Assembly: GCF_009618275.1 (NCBI RefSeq)
Contig: NZ_WIAD01000018.1
Span: forward strand, 29,146 to 93,145
Reading direction: 5' to 3'
DNA from: Roseimaritima sediminicola
Lineage (GTDB): Bacteria; Planctomycetota; Planctomycetia; Pirellulales; Pirellulaceae
DNA length: 64,000 nucleotides
Part shown: one piece after another, positions 18,105 to 26,424 of the stretch
How positions within the stretch are numbered: the first letter of the stretch is position 1
How the letters are laid out: every line of letters begins with the position of its first letter
The notes under the pieces: generated by a model
What the model saw: the letters and a program-made list of their open reading frames with translations, nothing else
Databases searched by the model: none
Told to the model about the DNA's origin: nothing
Translations under genes and position numbers: made by a program

Positions 18105-18777
18105 AGTCTTTCCCTGCGTATCGCTGAAACCGCTCGTACAGATACTCTTCCATCGCTCGCACGTCCGAACCGAATCGGCCGTGCAAGCGAGCCGCCTCGC
18201 TGGTGGCTATCCGCGGGACCGCACGCCGATCGTCCAGTCTCGCCGCTTCCAACCTGCGGTTGAAAATCCGCGTCAATGACGGCGCATCGATCAAAGTATC
18301 GACTCGCACGGTGTGGACGGCATAGCCGTAACGGCGCAGCACCCGGCGGAGGTCGACATGGGTTCCCAACACCAACGGCACGCGGCGACGCAGCGTTGTC
18401 CGGCGCACGCGGCACGGCATCCGTTGGGCTTCGTCGATCAACACCACGGCGCCCTCCGGGACCGATGGCAGCGGCCCCTGTTCGGGAAAGTAAACATAGG
18501 CGGCGTCAGGCAAAGCATAACGCATCGCCAAGAGGTGCGTGGATTTTCCGCGGCCACAATCCCCGACAAATTGGAGGGCCGGCTGGGGGCCTTCCAGCAC
18601 CGCCAGCCAGCGGTCCAGCGAGACCACGGCCAATTCGGCGCGTTGTCGCGGCGCGCATTCGCCGAATGGATTGTGTCGCAGGTTCAGGCCCGCAAAGGGC
18701 AACCATTCGGGAACGCCGGCGAGTTGCTTCACGGCGAGTTGTGTTACGGTGGGGTGCGTTACGGCGAGATGGTTCAC
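18079..18777 (-). CDS. ExeA-like small AAA ATPase
   Basis: The 232-residue protein has Walker A GDCGRGKST near residue 72 and Walker B AVVLIDEAQRM near 112. A sensor-like VPLVLGTHVDLRRVLRR segment follows, then a helical C-terminus. This is the compact layout of AAA_22/ExeA-type ATPases. The start is GTG at 18777, and the first 20 codons contain a short degenerate repeat (THPTVTQLAVKQLA), so a start slightly downstream is possible. It lies 15 nt after the kinase gene and overlaps the arrestin-like gene. It may energise or regulate that membrane protein. I know of no matching component in classical ESX loci. Confidence 0.75.
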   Translation of the reverse strand: MNHLAVTHPTVTQLAVKQLAGVPEWLPFAGLNLRHNPFGECAPRQRAELAVVSLDRWLAVLEGPQPALQFVGDCGRGKSTHLLAMRYALPDAAYVYFPEQGPLPSVPEGAVVLIDEAQRMPCRVRRTTLRRRVPLVLGTHVDLRRVLRRYGYAVHTVRVDTLIDAPSLTRIFNRRLEAARLDDRRAVPRIATSEAARLHGRFGSDVRAMEEYLYERFQRYAGKDCVEVSFVD

Positions 18778-18792
18778 AGCGGGTCCGCCGGG

Positions 18793-20448
18793 TCAGTCGT
18801 CTTGGCGTGAGCGATCGTAGGCGTCGCGCAGTTCGGTGAGGTCTTCGTTCTGTTCGGCCAACCGGTGCTCGAGCGCCGCGACGGCGTCGGTCATCGCCGC
18901 GGCTCGCTGCGTCGTCTCGGTGATCTGATGCTCGAGGGCGTCGCGTGCTTGCTCGGCCTGCTCGCGTGCTTGCTCGGCCTGCTCGCGTGCTTGCTCGCTG
19001 TGCCGCAGCCGCCGCAGCAGGTCCGCTTTCTCGCGCCGCCAGAGCGTCAACTGTTGCTCGGCCAGCCGAGCGTCGTTGGCGATTTTGGCTTCCGCATCGG
19101 CCAGCGCGCGCTGCGAATCGATCAAACGCTGCGAAAGGTTTTCGACAAGCGTTTCCAGATGAGCCAGCTGGGTCGCCGCCAGACTGCTGGGAGGCTCGCT
19201 GGCGGGAAGGGTCGCGGTGTCATCGCGGTCCGCAGCGACGGCGGCCACGCCTTGCCCGGCGGCCACGGCCGACGAAGAGGTCGACGATTCGGTCGCCACG
19301 TCTTCGGTGGGAACCACTTCGCCGCCGCGCGATGTGGTCGCTCGAGCGCGCAGCAGCGCCGGGTAGTCGATGATCAAGGAAGCACGCCGGGCCAGTGGCT
19401 GCAGGGCTTGCTGTACCTCGGCCATGCTCTGATAACGCTGCTCGACCTCGCCGGCCAGCATCTTGTGAACGATGCGTTCCAGTGTTTCGGGAATGTCTTC
19501 ACGATGCTGCCGCAGCGACGGAGGCGGCGCCGACCGCGTGGCAAATTTAATCGGTGCTTTGCCGATCAACAGATAGAACATCGTACTGCCCAGGGAGTAG
19601 ATGTCCGCGCGACCATCGACGTGTTCTCGGTCGGCCAACTGTTCGGGCGCCAGGTAGTCCGCAAAACCCAGCCGTGCCGGCGGCGGGGAGAACCAGTCGG
19701 GATCTTCGGTGCAGTAGCGTACCATCCCAAAATCGATCACCAGCACGCGGCCCGAGGCCAGGGCCATCAGATTGCTGGGCTTGATGTCTCGGTGAACAAA
19801 CCCTTTCTCGTGGGCGTGCTGTAATCCGGCGGCGGCCTGGGCGATCATGTCGCAGACCACATGCCATGGCAGTCGTTTGCGGATTGCCAACAACTCGCGC
19901 AGGTTCGGGCCTTCGACCACGTCGGTCACCAGGTGGGCGGGCCAACCGAGTTGGGGATTCACCTTTTGATAGGCCAGGCCCTTCAGCAGGTTCTTGTGGT
20001 TCATCGCCAACAGGGCCCGGCCTTCGACTCGAAACCGCTGGACGGCGCGGGGATTATTGCGACGGCTTTCGCGGAGCATCTTGATCGCCACGCGTTGCTC
20101 GCTGCGGGTATCTATTCCCAAATAGATGCGTCCCACTCCACCATCGCTCAACGGTCGCAGTACGCGATACGGACCGAGCGACAGGCAGTGTCCCTGTCCG
20201 AGCAGAATCTGCTCGGCCTGAAACGTGGTCAGCAGTCCTTGTTGGACCAGGATGCGGGCGGTGGCCACCGGTTTTGCATGCTGTTTGCACAGCGTCACCG
20301 CGTCGACAAACTGCGCATGCGTCAACAGCCCGCTGCGTTTCAGTTCGCCCGCAAACTCCACCTGGCTATGGCTGGACAAGGATTCGGGGCGAGACGAAGC
20401 GAGCTGGGACCGGGATCGGGGATTCTGTGTGGGACGAGGATCGGCCAC
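18793..20448 (-). CDS. Ser/Thr protein kinase of the ESX-like operon
   Basis: The 551-residue protein has a small N-terminal helical domain (about 30-85, FAGELKRSGLLTHAQFVDAV) often seen before planctomycete kinases. A complete kinase domain follows: VAIKML lysine, HRDIKPSN near 217, IDFGMVR near 238 and LAPEQ. A Thr/Ser-rich linker leads to a C-terminal coiled coil made partly of 7-residue EQAREQA repeats. There is no membrane helix. The proposed GTG start lies 4 nt after the stop of the FtsK-like gene; an ATG 30 codons upstream would overlap that gene. The kinase looks catalytically intact, unlike the EssB/YukC pseudokinases of Firmicutes type VII systems. Confidence 0.87.
   Translation of the reverse strand: MADPRPTQNPRSRSQLASSRPESLSSHSQVEFAGELKRSGLLTHAQFVDAVTLCKQHAKPVATARILVQQGLLTTFQAEQILLGQGHCLSLGPYRVLRPLSDGGVGRIYLGIDTRSEQRVAIKMLRESRRNNPRAVQRFRVEGRALLAMNHKNLLKGLAYQKVNPQLGWPAHLVTDVVEGPNLRELLAIRKRLPWHVVCDMIAQAAAGLQHAHEKGFVHRDIKPSNLMALASGRVLVIDFGMVRYCTEDPDWFSPPPARLGFADYLAPEQLADREHVDGRADIYSLGSTMFYLLIGKAPIKFATRSAPPPSLRQHREDIPETLERIVHKMLAGEVEQRYQSMAEVQQALQPLARRASLIIDYPALLRARATTSRGGEVVPTEDVATESSTSSSAVAAGQGVAAVAADRDDTATLPASEPPSSLAATQLAHLETLVENLSQRLIDSQRALADAEAKIANDARLAEQQLTLWRREKADLLRRLRHSEQAREQAEQAREQAEQARDALEHQITETTQRAAAMTDAVAALEHRLAEQNEDLTELRDAYDRSRQDD
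18942..18997. repeat. 21-bp in-frame tandem repeat in the kinase coiled coil
   Basis: Two full 21-bp units (18942-18962 and 18963-18983) and a 14-nt partial third unit encode the EQAREQA heptads of the kinase C-terminus. The copies are identical, which implies recent duplication. Confidence 0.85.
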
Positions 20449-20452
20449 CCGA

Positions 20453-23400
20453 TTACTCTTGACCGCAAGAACGGAGCCACGAGGCGACGTCGTCGGCCGC
20501 AGGCAACCGGCAGGGCCGGAACTTCTGCAGTCGACCATCGGCGTCGTCGTACATCAACATCGTAGCAGCCGACAAATCCGCCGCATCGGGGGTATCGATC
20601 AACCCGGCCGAATCCGCCGCGCTCAAACGCCCCAGCAGGCGGCATTCCAGATCGTGATGCGCCGCTCGCGGCAGCCAACGGTTCACCGTCTCGGCCGACT
20701 GACACGCCAAGAACGTATGCACGCCGACCTGCGGCCCGTCGCGGAGCACGGTCTGCAGCGCGGCCGACGCATCCTGGCCGTTGTCCTCCAGCGAGAACTG
20801 ATATCGATCGCTCTGACGCAGTTCGCGAAAGCGTTCCAGCGGTGAAATGACCAGCAATAAGGGCGGAGGCACGGGAGCCTCGGGATCCAACGCCGCCAGT
20901 CGCGTCTCGACTTCGGCCTGCACCCTCAGGACCTCCGCTGCGCAGTCTCGAGGCCGGACGGGCCGTGTCGGGACGCCGCACTCCGACAACCACTCCGGCA
21001 GGGGCGGCTGTTCGTTGTCGCCAGTGCGCACGCCATCGAGGTAGACGATTTGCGGTGGAGTCAGGTTTCGTCGTTGCTGGTCACCGACCAGCGTAGCGAT
21101 CCAGATTCCCAGCAGACTACTCACGTCCTCGATACGGCCCACCGCCAACACATTGCGACCGGCGGCCCGCGCCAGCGAGAGCACGGTGGGAGGCCCGATC
21201 TGCGTCGCTTCGCCCAACAATCCCCGCAGCGTTTGACCGGTTTCTGCCGGCGTTTTCAAGGCGGCTTCGGCAAGGGCCGGTGTCCAGCTGGCCGGACGGT
21301 TGCCGGCGAACACCACCGGCGGATCCAGATCGCTGACGCGGCCTGCATCCCGCTGGGTCACGTCGGCCAACATCCGCCGGTGGGCGGCGGAATCCAGCCA
21401 CGCGACCTGGAAGGGCTGGTTGCCTTCGACCAATCCACTGGCATCGTTGTAGATCGCTTCTCCGGGCCGGCCGATCAAACGCGCCGCCGGGTTGTCATCG
21501 CCGAGAATCAAAGCCGCATCGGAATCGCTGCACTGCAGGGCGATCCGCACGGCCATCTGCCCGAGTGTCGCCCGCGGCAAGGAGTAAGAGCCGGCCAGGG
21601 ACTGGCTGCTGAGGATGACGTGGATCCCAAAGGATCGTCCCTGGCGCACCAGTCGGTCCAGGTACATCGCACAATCGGCCGCGATGCGGTCGTCGCGAAC
21701 AAACAATTCCTGGAACTCGTCGACCACCAACAGAATCCGCGGCAAAGGTTCTTGGCTACGGGCGCGGTAGTCGGCCAGTTCCGGAGCGTTGGCGTCGCGA
21801 AACCGTTCGCCGCGCTGTTGCAATTCCGCATCCAAACGCTGCAGCACACTGCGCCCAAATTCTCTCTCGCTTTCGATGCCGATCACCCGGGCATGCGGCA
21901 GCGGATCCTCGGCGTAAACCTGAAACTCCACGCCCTTCTTGAAATCCAGCAGATAGAACTGCAGCTGATCCGGCCGGTACAAGCGGGCGGCCGCGGTGAT
22001 GATCGTATGCAGCAACGTGCTTTTTCCCGACCCGGTTTTTCCGGCGATCAACACATGCTGACGCACGCCCTCGCCGAGGCTCAGCTGCAGCCGGCGGTGA
22101 CCGCCCTGCGTACCGATGGGAATCGCCAAGCCGGTTGTCGAGTCGGCGGTTCCGGACCGGTCTTGGGGAAAAATTTGATCCAGCGGTATTTTGACGTGGT
22201 CGGCACGAGCGGCCGCCGTTCCGATGGCTTCGACCCAGCGGTTCCGCTGCGCCGGCGACGGCGGCAGGACCGGCCGGAAGGGCCGGTCTTCGAAGCCGGG
22301 TTCGTGCAACCGCCAAGTACCTTCGGCTGTGACCTGCAAGCGCAGCCAACGCGGGTCGTCCCGCGGCGGCATCTCCTCCGCCCACGGTTGCTGCGGATCG
22401 TTGACCACCAACAGGAACGTGCCGCAGCGGCGAGCGCTGTCAAACAGGGCCCGCAGGTATTCAGCCGACTGCCGCGTCAGGCCAGCGGCGGTTCCCACGG
22501 CCGCGACCAACCGATAGGGTTCGGCCAAGGATCCGGCGATCCGGTTGTAGTCTTCCAACGTCGCGTATTGATCACGCAGACAGCTCTGCAGCACATCCTC
22601 ATTGTGCTGAGTCAATTCATGCAGCCGAGCTTCGATCTGGTCGGGGGCGGCCCACACCCGATGACCGATCAGAGTGGGGTCATGATCGGCCAGGGCCATC
22701 AAACCGGCGAAGTGTTGGCCGCGGCCCAGAGGATCGATCAGCGTAAATCGGCAACGTCCCGGGGCCACTCCGGTCAGGGCGTGCCAGAGCACCCCCTGCA
22801 GCAACGCCACGGCCGAGTCGGTCTGTGCCGCCGGACAATCGATCAACAATCCGCCGTGCAACCGGCGGTGCAGCACCACCGGCAACTCGGTCGCCTGGTC
22901 GTCGCTGGCGGCGGTTTGACCGGCCGGCGAAGGAACCTCTCCGCTGGGCAACTGCACGTGGCCAACCGGCAAGAAGTCCAGCGACTGCTCGGTGCTGAGT
23001 GTGGTCTCGTCCCGCCACGCCGGAAAACGTTGCTCGACACGTTCGGGCAACCGCTGCAAACGCTGTCGGCCGCGGCGAACCGCTCGCTGAAGACGGCTTT
23101 CAAATTCCGCGAGCTCGCTTTCGTGGCGCTGTTGTTGTTGCCGGGTCCGGGCCGCTTGAGAGGCGTCGAATTGATCGATGGTGGTACGGATGGCCGCGGC
23201 CAACGATTCGGCTTTGGCGTGCATTTTTGCGTCGAGCGTCTCGATCTCGGTCGAAAACGTTTCTCCGAGCTGCTCCAGTTCCCCCTGCAGTTCGGTCCGC
23301 ATCTTTTTCTCTTTGGCATCGATCGCCTGATCGATCGAAGTCAAATTTTCGCGTTTCCAACGCTCGGCAGCCTCTAAGTGAAAATCCCGAGTTTTCAGTA

Positions 23401-24346
23401 AATCGGCGGCAAAGTCTTTGGCTGTTGCTTCGGCGATCGCTTTGCCGCGATGGTTTGCGCGGCGTGCCATATCCCACATATGCACCGCCCGCGGATAGAT
23501 TCTCCGAGTCTGACGGCGGAGCGGGATCTGCAGGATTCCCAGAACACCAAGAAACAGAATCAGGGCGATGCCCAGTCCGATCAGGAAGGCGATCAACCAG
23601 TGCTCGCGGGCGAACAGCAGAACGCCGATCGACCAAACGACAACGAACAAGGCCGCCCAGGAAGGCAGAATCCAAAACGTGTCGACCAGCTTGGAGGGAG
23701 TGCCGCGATACAACTCGCGGAGCGTCTCGCGGATCTGACGATTGGCCAAGTCGATCGCTTCGTTGGCCTGGCGGACGTTCTCCTGCGGCGTTTCCCAGTC
23801 GGCCTTGGGCTGCGGTGGCACGTCGGGAAGCCCGTTCAAGCGGCGGCCGACCACATCCCGCACCTCCTCCATCGTCTCGGCCGCGCGAGCCAAGGCTTGA
23901 TCCAGATGGGCAGCGTCGCGTTGGCGGTCCTCTTCGGGCAGGTTCTTCCGCGCCTCGTACTGTTTCTGCACCGCGGCACAGCGGGCCTGGACCTTGCGGA
24001 ACACGGTCGCGTGTTCTTCTTTGCGAGCCTGCCGGAAACGTGTGGCCAAGCGGTTCAGGTCCTGTCGCAGACGCATCGTCTCCGATTCGTAGTGGGCGAT
24101 CTTTTGCTCGTCGGCCTTGTCCCAGGCTTTCAGCAGGGAGTGCCGCTCGGTGCGACACCGCAACATCGTCTGCTCCCGCTCGGCGGCTTGCTGTTGGGCC
24201 AAGCGCGTCGACGATTGGTCCAAGCGCGACTTCAGGTGCTGGCGCTGTTGGTCGGCATCGGCCCGACGCTGCTGGAGAGCCCTCAGCAGACACTGCTGGC
24301 GATTGGGCGAGAGCAAGCCTACGGGCCCCGGCAAATTGGATGACAT
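20453..24346 (-). CDS. FtsK/SpoIIIE-type EccC-like ATPase (type VII secretion-like)
   Basis: The 1297-residue protein starts with about 200 residues of coiled coil. Two closely spaced membrane helices follow (about 225-272), then more coiled coil (290-440), then three ATPase-like modules. Module 1 (about 510-670) lacks a Walker A motif. Module 2 (about 740-960) is canonical, with GKTGSGKST near 766, LLDFKKGVEF, Walker B ILLVVDEFQEL near 872 and SSQSLAGSY. Module 3 (about 1030-1297) is degenerate, with VLAVGRIEDVSSLLG. Two TM helices plus three tandem FtsK-like modules is the plan of EccC/EssC, the motor of type VII secretion. No FHA domains are present. WXG100-like genes lie directly upstream. 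Confidence 0.88.
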   Translation of the reverse strand: MSSNLPGPVGLLSPNRQQCLLRALQQRRADADQQRQHLKSRLDQSSTRLAQQQAAEREQTMLRCRTERHSLLKAWDKADEQKIAHYESETMRLRQDLNRLATRFRQARKEEHATVFRKVQARCAAVQKQYEARKNLPEEDRQRDAAHLDQALARAAETMEEVRDVVGRRLNGLPDVPPQPKADWETPQENVRQANEAIDLANRQIRETLRELYRGTPSKLVDTFWILPSWAALFVVVWSIGVLLFAREHWLIAFLIGLGIALILFLGVLGILQIPLRRQTRRIYPRAVHMWDMARRANHRGKAIAEATAKDFAADLLKTRDFHLEAAERWKRENLTSIDQAIDAKEKKMRTELQGELEQLGETFSTEIETLDAKMHAKAESLAAAIRTTIDQFDASQAARTRQQQQRHESELAEFESRLQRAVRRGRQRLQRLPERVEQRFPAWRDETTLSTEQSLDFLPVGHVQLPSGEVPSPAGQTAASDDQATELPVVLHRRLHGGLLIDCPAAQTDSAVALLQGVLWHALTGVAPGRCRFTLIDPLGRGQHFAGLMALADHDPTLIGHRVWAAPDQIEARLHELTQHNEDVLQSCLRDQYATLEDYNRIAGSLAEPYRLVAAVGTAAGLTRQSAEYLRALFDSARRCGTFLLVVNDPQQPWAEEMPPRDDPRWLRLQVTAEGTWRLHEPGFEDRPFRPVLPPSPAQRNRWVEAIGTAAARADHVKIPLDQIFPQDRSGTADSTTGLAIPIGTQGGHRRLQLSLGEGVRQHVLIAGKTGSGKSTLLHTIITAAARLYRPDQLQFYLLDFKKGVEFQVYAEDPLPHARVIGIESEREFGRSVLQRLDAELQQRGERFRDANAPELADYRARSQEPLPRILLVVDEFQELFVRDDRIAADCAMYLDRLVRQGRSFGIHVILSSQSLAGSYSLPRATLGQMAVRIALQCSDSDAALILGDDNPAARLIGRPGEAIYNDASGLVEGNQPFQVAWLDSAAHRRMLADVTQRDAGRVSDLDPPVVFAGNRPASWTPALAEAALKTPAETGQTLRGLLGEATQIGPPTVLSLARAAGRNVLAVGRIEDVSSLLGIWIATLVGDQQRRNLTPPQIVYLDGVRTGDNEQPPLPEWLSECGVPTRPVRPRDCAAEVLRVQAEVETRLAALDPEAPVPPPLLLVISPLERFRELRQSDRYQFSLEDNGQDASAALQTVLRDGPQVGVHTFLACQSAETVNRWLPRAAHHDLECRLLGRLSAADSAGLIDTPDAADLSAATMLMYDDADGRLQKFRPCRLPAADDVASWLRSCGQE

Positions 24347-24348
24347 CG

Positions 24349-24597
24349 TTACGGCTCCCGGTGCGGATCATGGAGTTCTCGTTCGGCTTGCTGCAACGCC
24401 TGGTGCAATTGATCCACCGCGGCAGAGAGCCGACCGAGCGAACTGGGCAGACGACTGAGGTGTTCCTGCTCGAATCGTTTCTGTCGTTGGTCTCGCCACT
24501 CCGCTTTGGTTTCCTGCCAGAGCCGAACAAAATCTTTCCAGTTCCGGCGAAAGCGGTTTTCACCGTCCAGTAAGCGGCCCTGCAGATGCGACATCAT
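24349..24597 (-). CDS. WXG100-like small helical protein (second copy)
   Basis: The 82-residue protein is predicted to be two helices joined by a short turn with EWRDQRQKRFEQEHL, where W-R-D takes the place of the W-x-G turn. The same W-R-D...KF/RF spacing is found in the other WXG100-like product of this operon (25089-25358). The start codon overlaps the stop of the preceding gene (ATGA), and the stop lies 2 nt from the FtsK-like gene. It is a likely substrate or heterodimer partner of the secretion motor. It has no signal peptide. Confidence 0.75.
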   Translation of the reverse strand: MMSHLQGRLLDGENRFRRNWKDFVRLWQETKAEWRDQRQKRFEQEHLSRLPSSLGRLSAAVDQLHQALQQAERELHDPHREP

Positions 24598-25082
24598 TCG
24601 GCCTCCGTAGCGGATTGTTGATAGCGCTGCAGAACGTCGATCATCGAGCGCAATTCGGCCTGGACCCGGGGCAGGTCGCCCGCGGCCAGTTCATCGATCT
24701 CCGTCAGCGGACCGGCCATCGCCTGGAGCACGTGTTCGATCCGCAAACGTTGCCGGCGACAAGCCAGTTGTTTGTCTTCACACAGTTGCAACCGGCGTTT
24801 GGCAAGCCGGACGCGTTTCTTGGCTTCGGTAGCCGGCGGCCGATCGCCGGGCCGCGTCGTGCTCTGCTGCTGTTGAAGGTGTTCCAGCGCCGCGTTCAGG
24901 TCCTGCTGGGCCGCGCGGGTTTGCTGTCGCCAATAGGCCGGAGCGTCGACGCCGATCCAATGATCCACCGCCGCGAGCGTCACGCGCAATTCCTGCACCG
25001 TATCGTGCAGCCCCTGCGACAGGGCCGCCAATCCGCCCAGCAAGCGGGACAGTACGTCGATATCGCGCACATCACTTTGCAT
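24594..25082 (-). CDS. Coiled-coil protein between the WXG100-like genes
   Basis: The 162-residue all-helical protein has no signal peptide or membrane helix. A segment YWRQQTRAAQQDLNAALEHL near residue 50 has the Trp-plus-helix look of LXG/WXG relatives, but no clear WXG turn. The middle is strongly basic (KKRVRLAKRRLQLCEDKQ). It lies 6 nt after the first WXG100-like gene and overlaps the second by 4 nt. It could be a chaperone or a larger helical substrate of the export system. The family is not recognised. Confidence 0.75.
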   Translation of the reverse strand: MQSDVRDIDVLSRLLGGLAALSQGLHDTVQELRVTLAAVDHWIGVDAPAYWRQQTRAAQQDLNAALEHLQQQQSTTRPGDRPPATEAKKRVRLAKRRLQLCEDKQLACRRQRLRIEHVLQAMAGPLTEIDELAAGDLPRVQAELRSMIDVLQRYQQSATEAE

Positions 25083-25088
25083 TGGACG

Positions 25089-25358
25089 CTAACCACGAAG
25101 GTAGGTTTCGATCTGGTCCGCTTTGCGAAGCAGATACGGGACGTGTTGCTCGGTAGCGTTTAACAGACGCGTCATCTGTCGCATCTGGTCTTCGAACTCC
25201 TGTGCGAACTTGCGTTGTTGTTCGTCCCGCCAGGTTTGCCCCAGTTCGTTCAGGTGACTGGCCAGCGCCGTGTTCCGCTGTTTCAATTCTTCGGCGTAGG
25301 CTCGCAGGTGTCCGGCGAAGCGCCGCAATTGTTCGGGATCCGCGATGGCTTGGTTCAT
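25089..25358 (-). CDS. WXG100-family protein (EsxA-like)
   Basis: The 89-residue protein has the length and plan of WXG100 proteins: helix 1 (about 8-38), a turn with QTWRDEQQRKFAQEF (43-57), then helix 2 to the end. The Trp-Arg-Asp turn followed by Phe matches planctomycete and sagEsxA-type variants as I recall them. The C-terminal helix has Y75 and Y86, but I cannot confirm a YxxxD/E export signal. The start was set at 25358 by homology and by its ATGA overlap with the TPR gene; the frame is open 115 codons further, which is not coding-like. It is the best indicator that the neighbouring FtsK-like ATPase is a secretion motor. Confidence 0.85.
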   Translation of the reverse strand: MNQAIADPEQLRRFAGHLRAYAEELKQRNTALASHLNELGQTWRDEQQRKFAQEFEDQMRQMTRLLNATEQHVPYLLRKADQIETYLRG

Positions 25359-26314
25359 ACCGATTTTTCCTGCTGCACGATTTTCGACAGATCCAGATCC
25401 CGGGTTTCCGGCTCGTTGGCAGCGAGGTTGGTCGAGTCCGAATCGCCGGCGGCCGAATCGTCGGCGGCCGAATCGTCGGCGGCCGAGTCGGCGGTGGTTT
25501 GGCGTTTCGCTTCGGCTTCGGCGATCTTCAGAAAACGCTGGTAGCGCCGATAGGATGCGGGAAGACCCAATTGTTGCGCGATCTCCATCGCGGCTCGCAG
25601 CGCGGTGATGCGGATACGGGGGGCGGCGGGAGTTGCCCGCCGCAGGCCGGCGGCCCGAAACATCGGCAGGGCCTGAAACATCTCGCCCATCGCCTGGTAA
25701 CACTGACCGCGGATCAAGAAGGACACCGGACCGAGAGATTCGTCCTGGGTCGCCGCTTCGGCCGCTTCGATCGCCGCTTCAAACAGGCCTTGGTCCTTTA
25801 GTGCTTCGGCCAATACGACACGCAACTGAACACAGTCCGGTTCGCGTTGAAGCCGAGCCCGGCAGACGTCGACCCTTCGACACGCCCAGTCGGTGCGGGC
25901 TCGTTCCAGTTCGCGATGCGCCTCGGCGGTTCCCAAACGCTGCTCTAGCTCCATGGCTTGACGCAGGTGTTGCAGCGACAGTGCCAGGCAGGCTTCCTCG
26001 TGTTGCCACAGCAACTCCGGGTCCTCGGGAAACACTTCCAGGCCCTTGTGCAGGGTCCGCCGGGCTTGCAGAGGGCGTTCCTGTTGGCGATAGATCTCCG
26101 CCAATTCCAGGTAGGCCTCCAGGTCGGCCGGTTTGGGTTTGAGATACCGCTCCAGTTCCTGTTGGCGTTGGAGGTCGACGACGGGCGGCGTCTCGACCGC
26201 CGGCTCGCGTGGTTCGCGGCGCAACAACTCTTCGGGACGAACCGGCCGCCATCGCCCGCCCTCCAGCGGCCCCAAGTTCGGGGGTGGTCGTTTGCCTCGA
26301 GGCTCAGCGGACAT
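25355..26314 (-). CDS. TPR protein, first gene of the ESX-like operon
   Basis: The 319-residue protein has a Pro/Arg-rich N-terminus followed by tetratricopeptide helices (about 45-270). Repeats read YLELAEIYRQQERPLQARRT, then GLFEAAIEAAEAATQDE. The C-terminal tail contains an imperfect (SAADD)n acidic repeat encoded by a 15-bp minisatellite (25440-25484). No signal peptide or membrane helix is seen. Its last codons overlap the WXG100 start by 4 nt. The ATG at 26314 was chosen because TPR homology and acceptable composition begin there; the 66 upstream codons do not look coding. A TPR adaptor or chaperone for WXG substrates is a reasonable inference. Confidence 0.82.
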   Translation of the reverse strand: MSAEPRGKRPPPNLGPLEGGRWRPVRPEELLRREPREPAVETPPVVDLQRQQELERYLKPKPADLEAYLELAEIYRQQERPLQARRTLHKGLEVFPEDPELLWQHEEACLALSLQHLRQAMELEQRLGTAEAHRELERARTDWACRRVDVCRARLQREPDCVQLRVVLAEALKDQGLFEAAIEAAEAATQDESLGPVSFLIRGQCYQAMGEMFQALPMFRAAGLRRATPAAPRIRITALRAAMEIAQQLGLPASYRRYQRFLKIAEAEAKRQTTADSAADDSAADDSAAGDSDSTNLAANEPETRDLDLSKIVQQEKSV

Positions 26315-26424
26315 ATCGCAAACACCGGAAAGCGAAAAGAAAACCACATCGCGACCGCGCCGAAATGCTGATCTATTGTGATTCAAACCCCTGCCCAGGG
26401 TCAAATCTTGCCTCCGTGTCCCGT

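Noticed and set aside
21050..23377. 775-codon open frame on the plus strand
   Set aside because: It lies wholly antisense to the FtsK/EccC-like gene, whose domains are clear. High GC at third positions keeps the opposite frame open. The antisense product shows no domain pattern.
22999..24573. 524-codon plus-strand frame and 487-codon minus-strand frame across the FtsK N-terminus
   Set aside because: Both are Arg/Pro/Gly-rich shadows of the real coding frame and have no recognisable motif.
25359..25703. N-terminal extension of the WXG100-like protein
   Set aside because: The upstream codons overlap the TPR gene and give an Arg-rich repeat (RRRFG) from its minisatellite. The 89-residue form matches WXG100 length.
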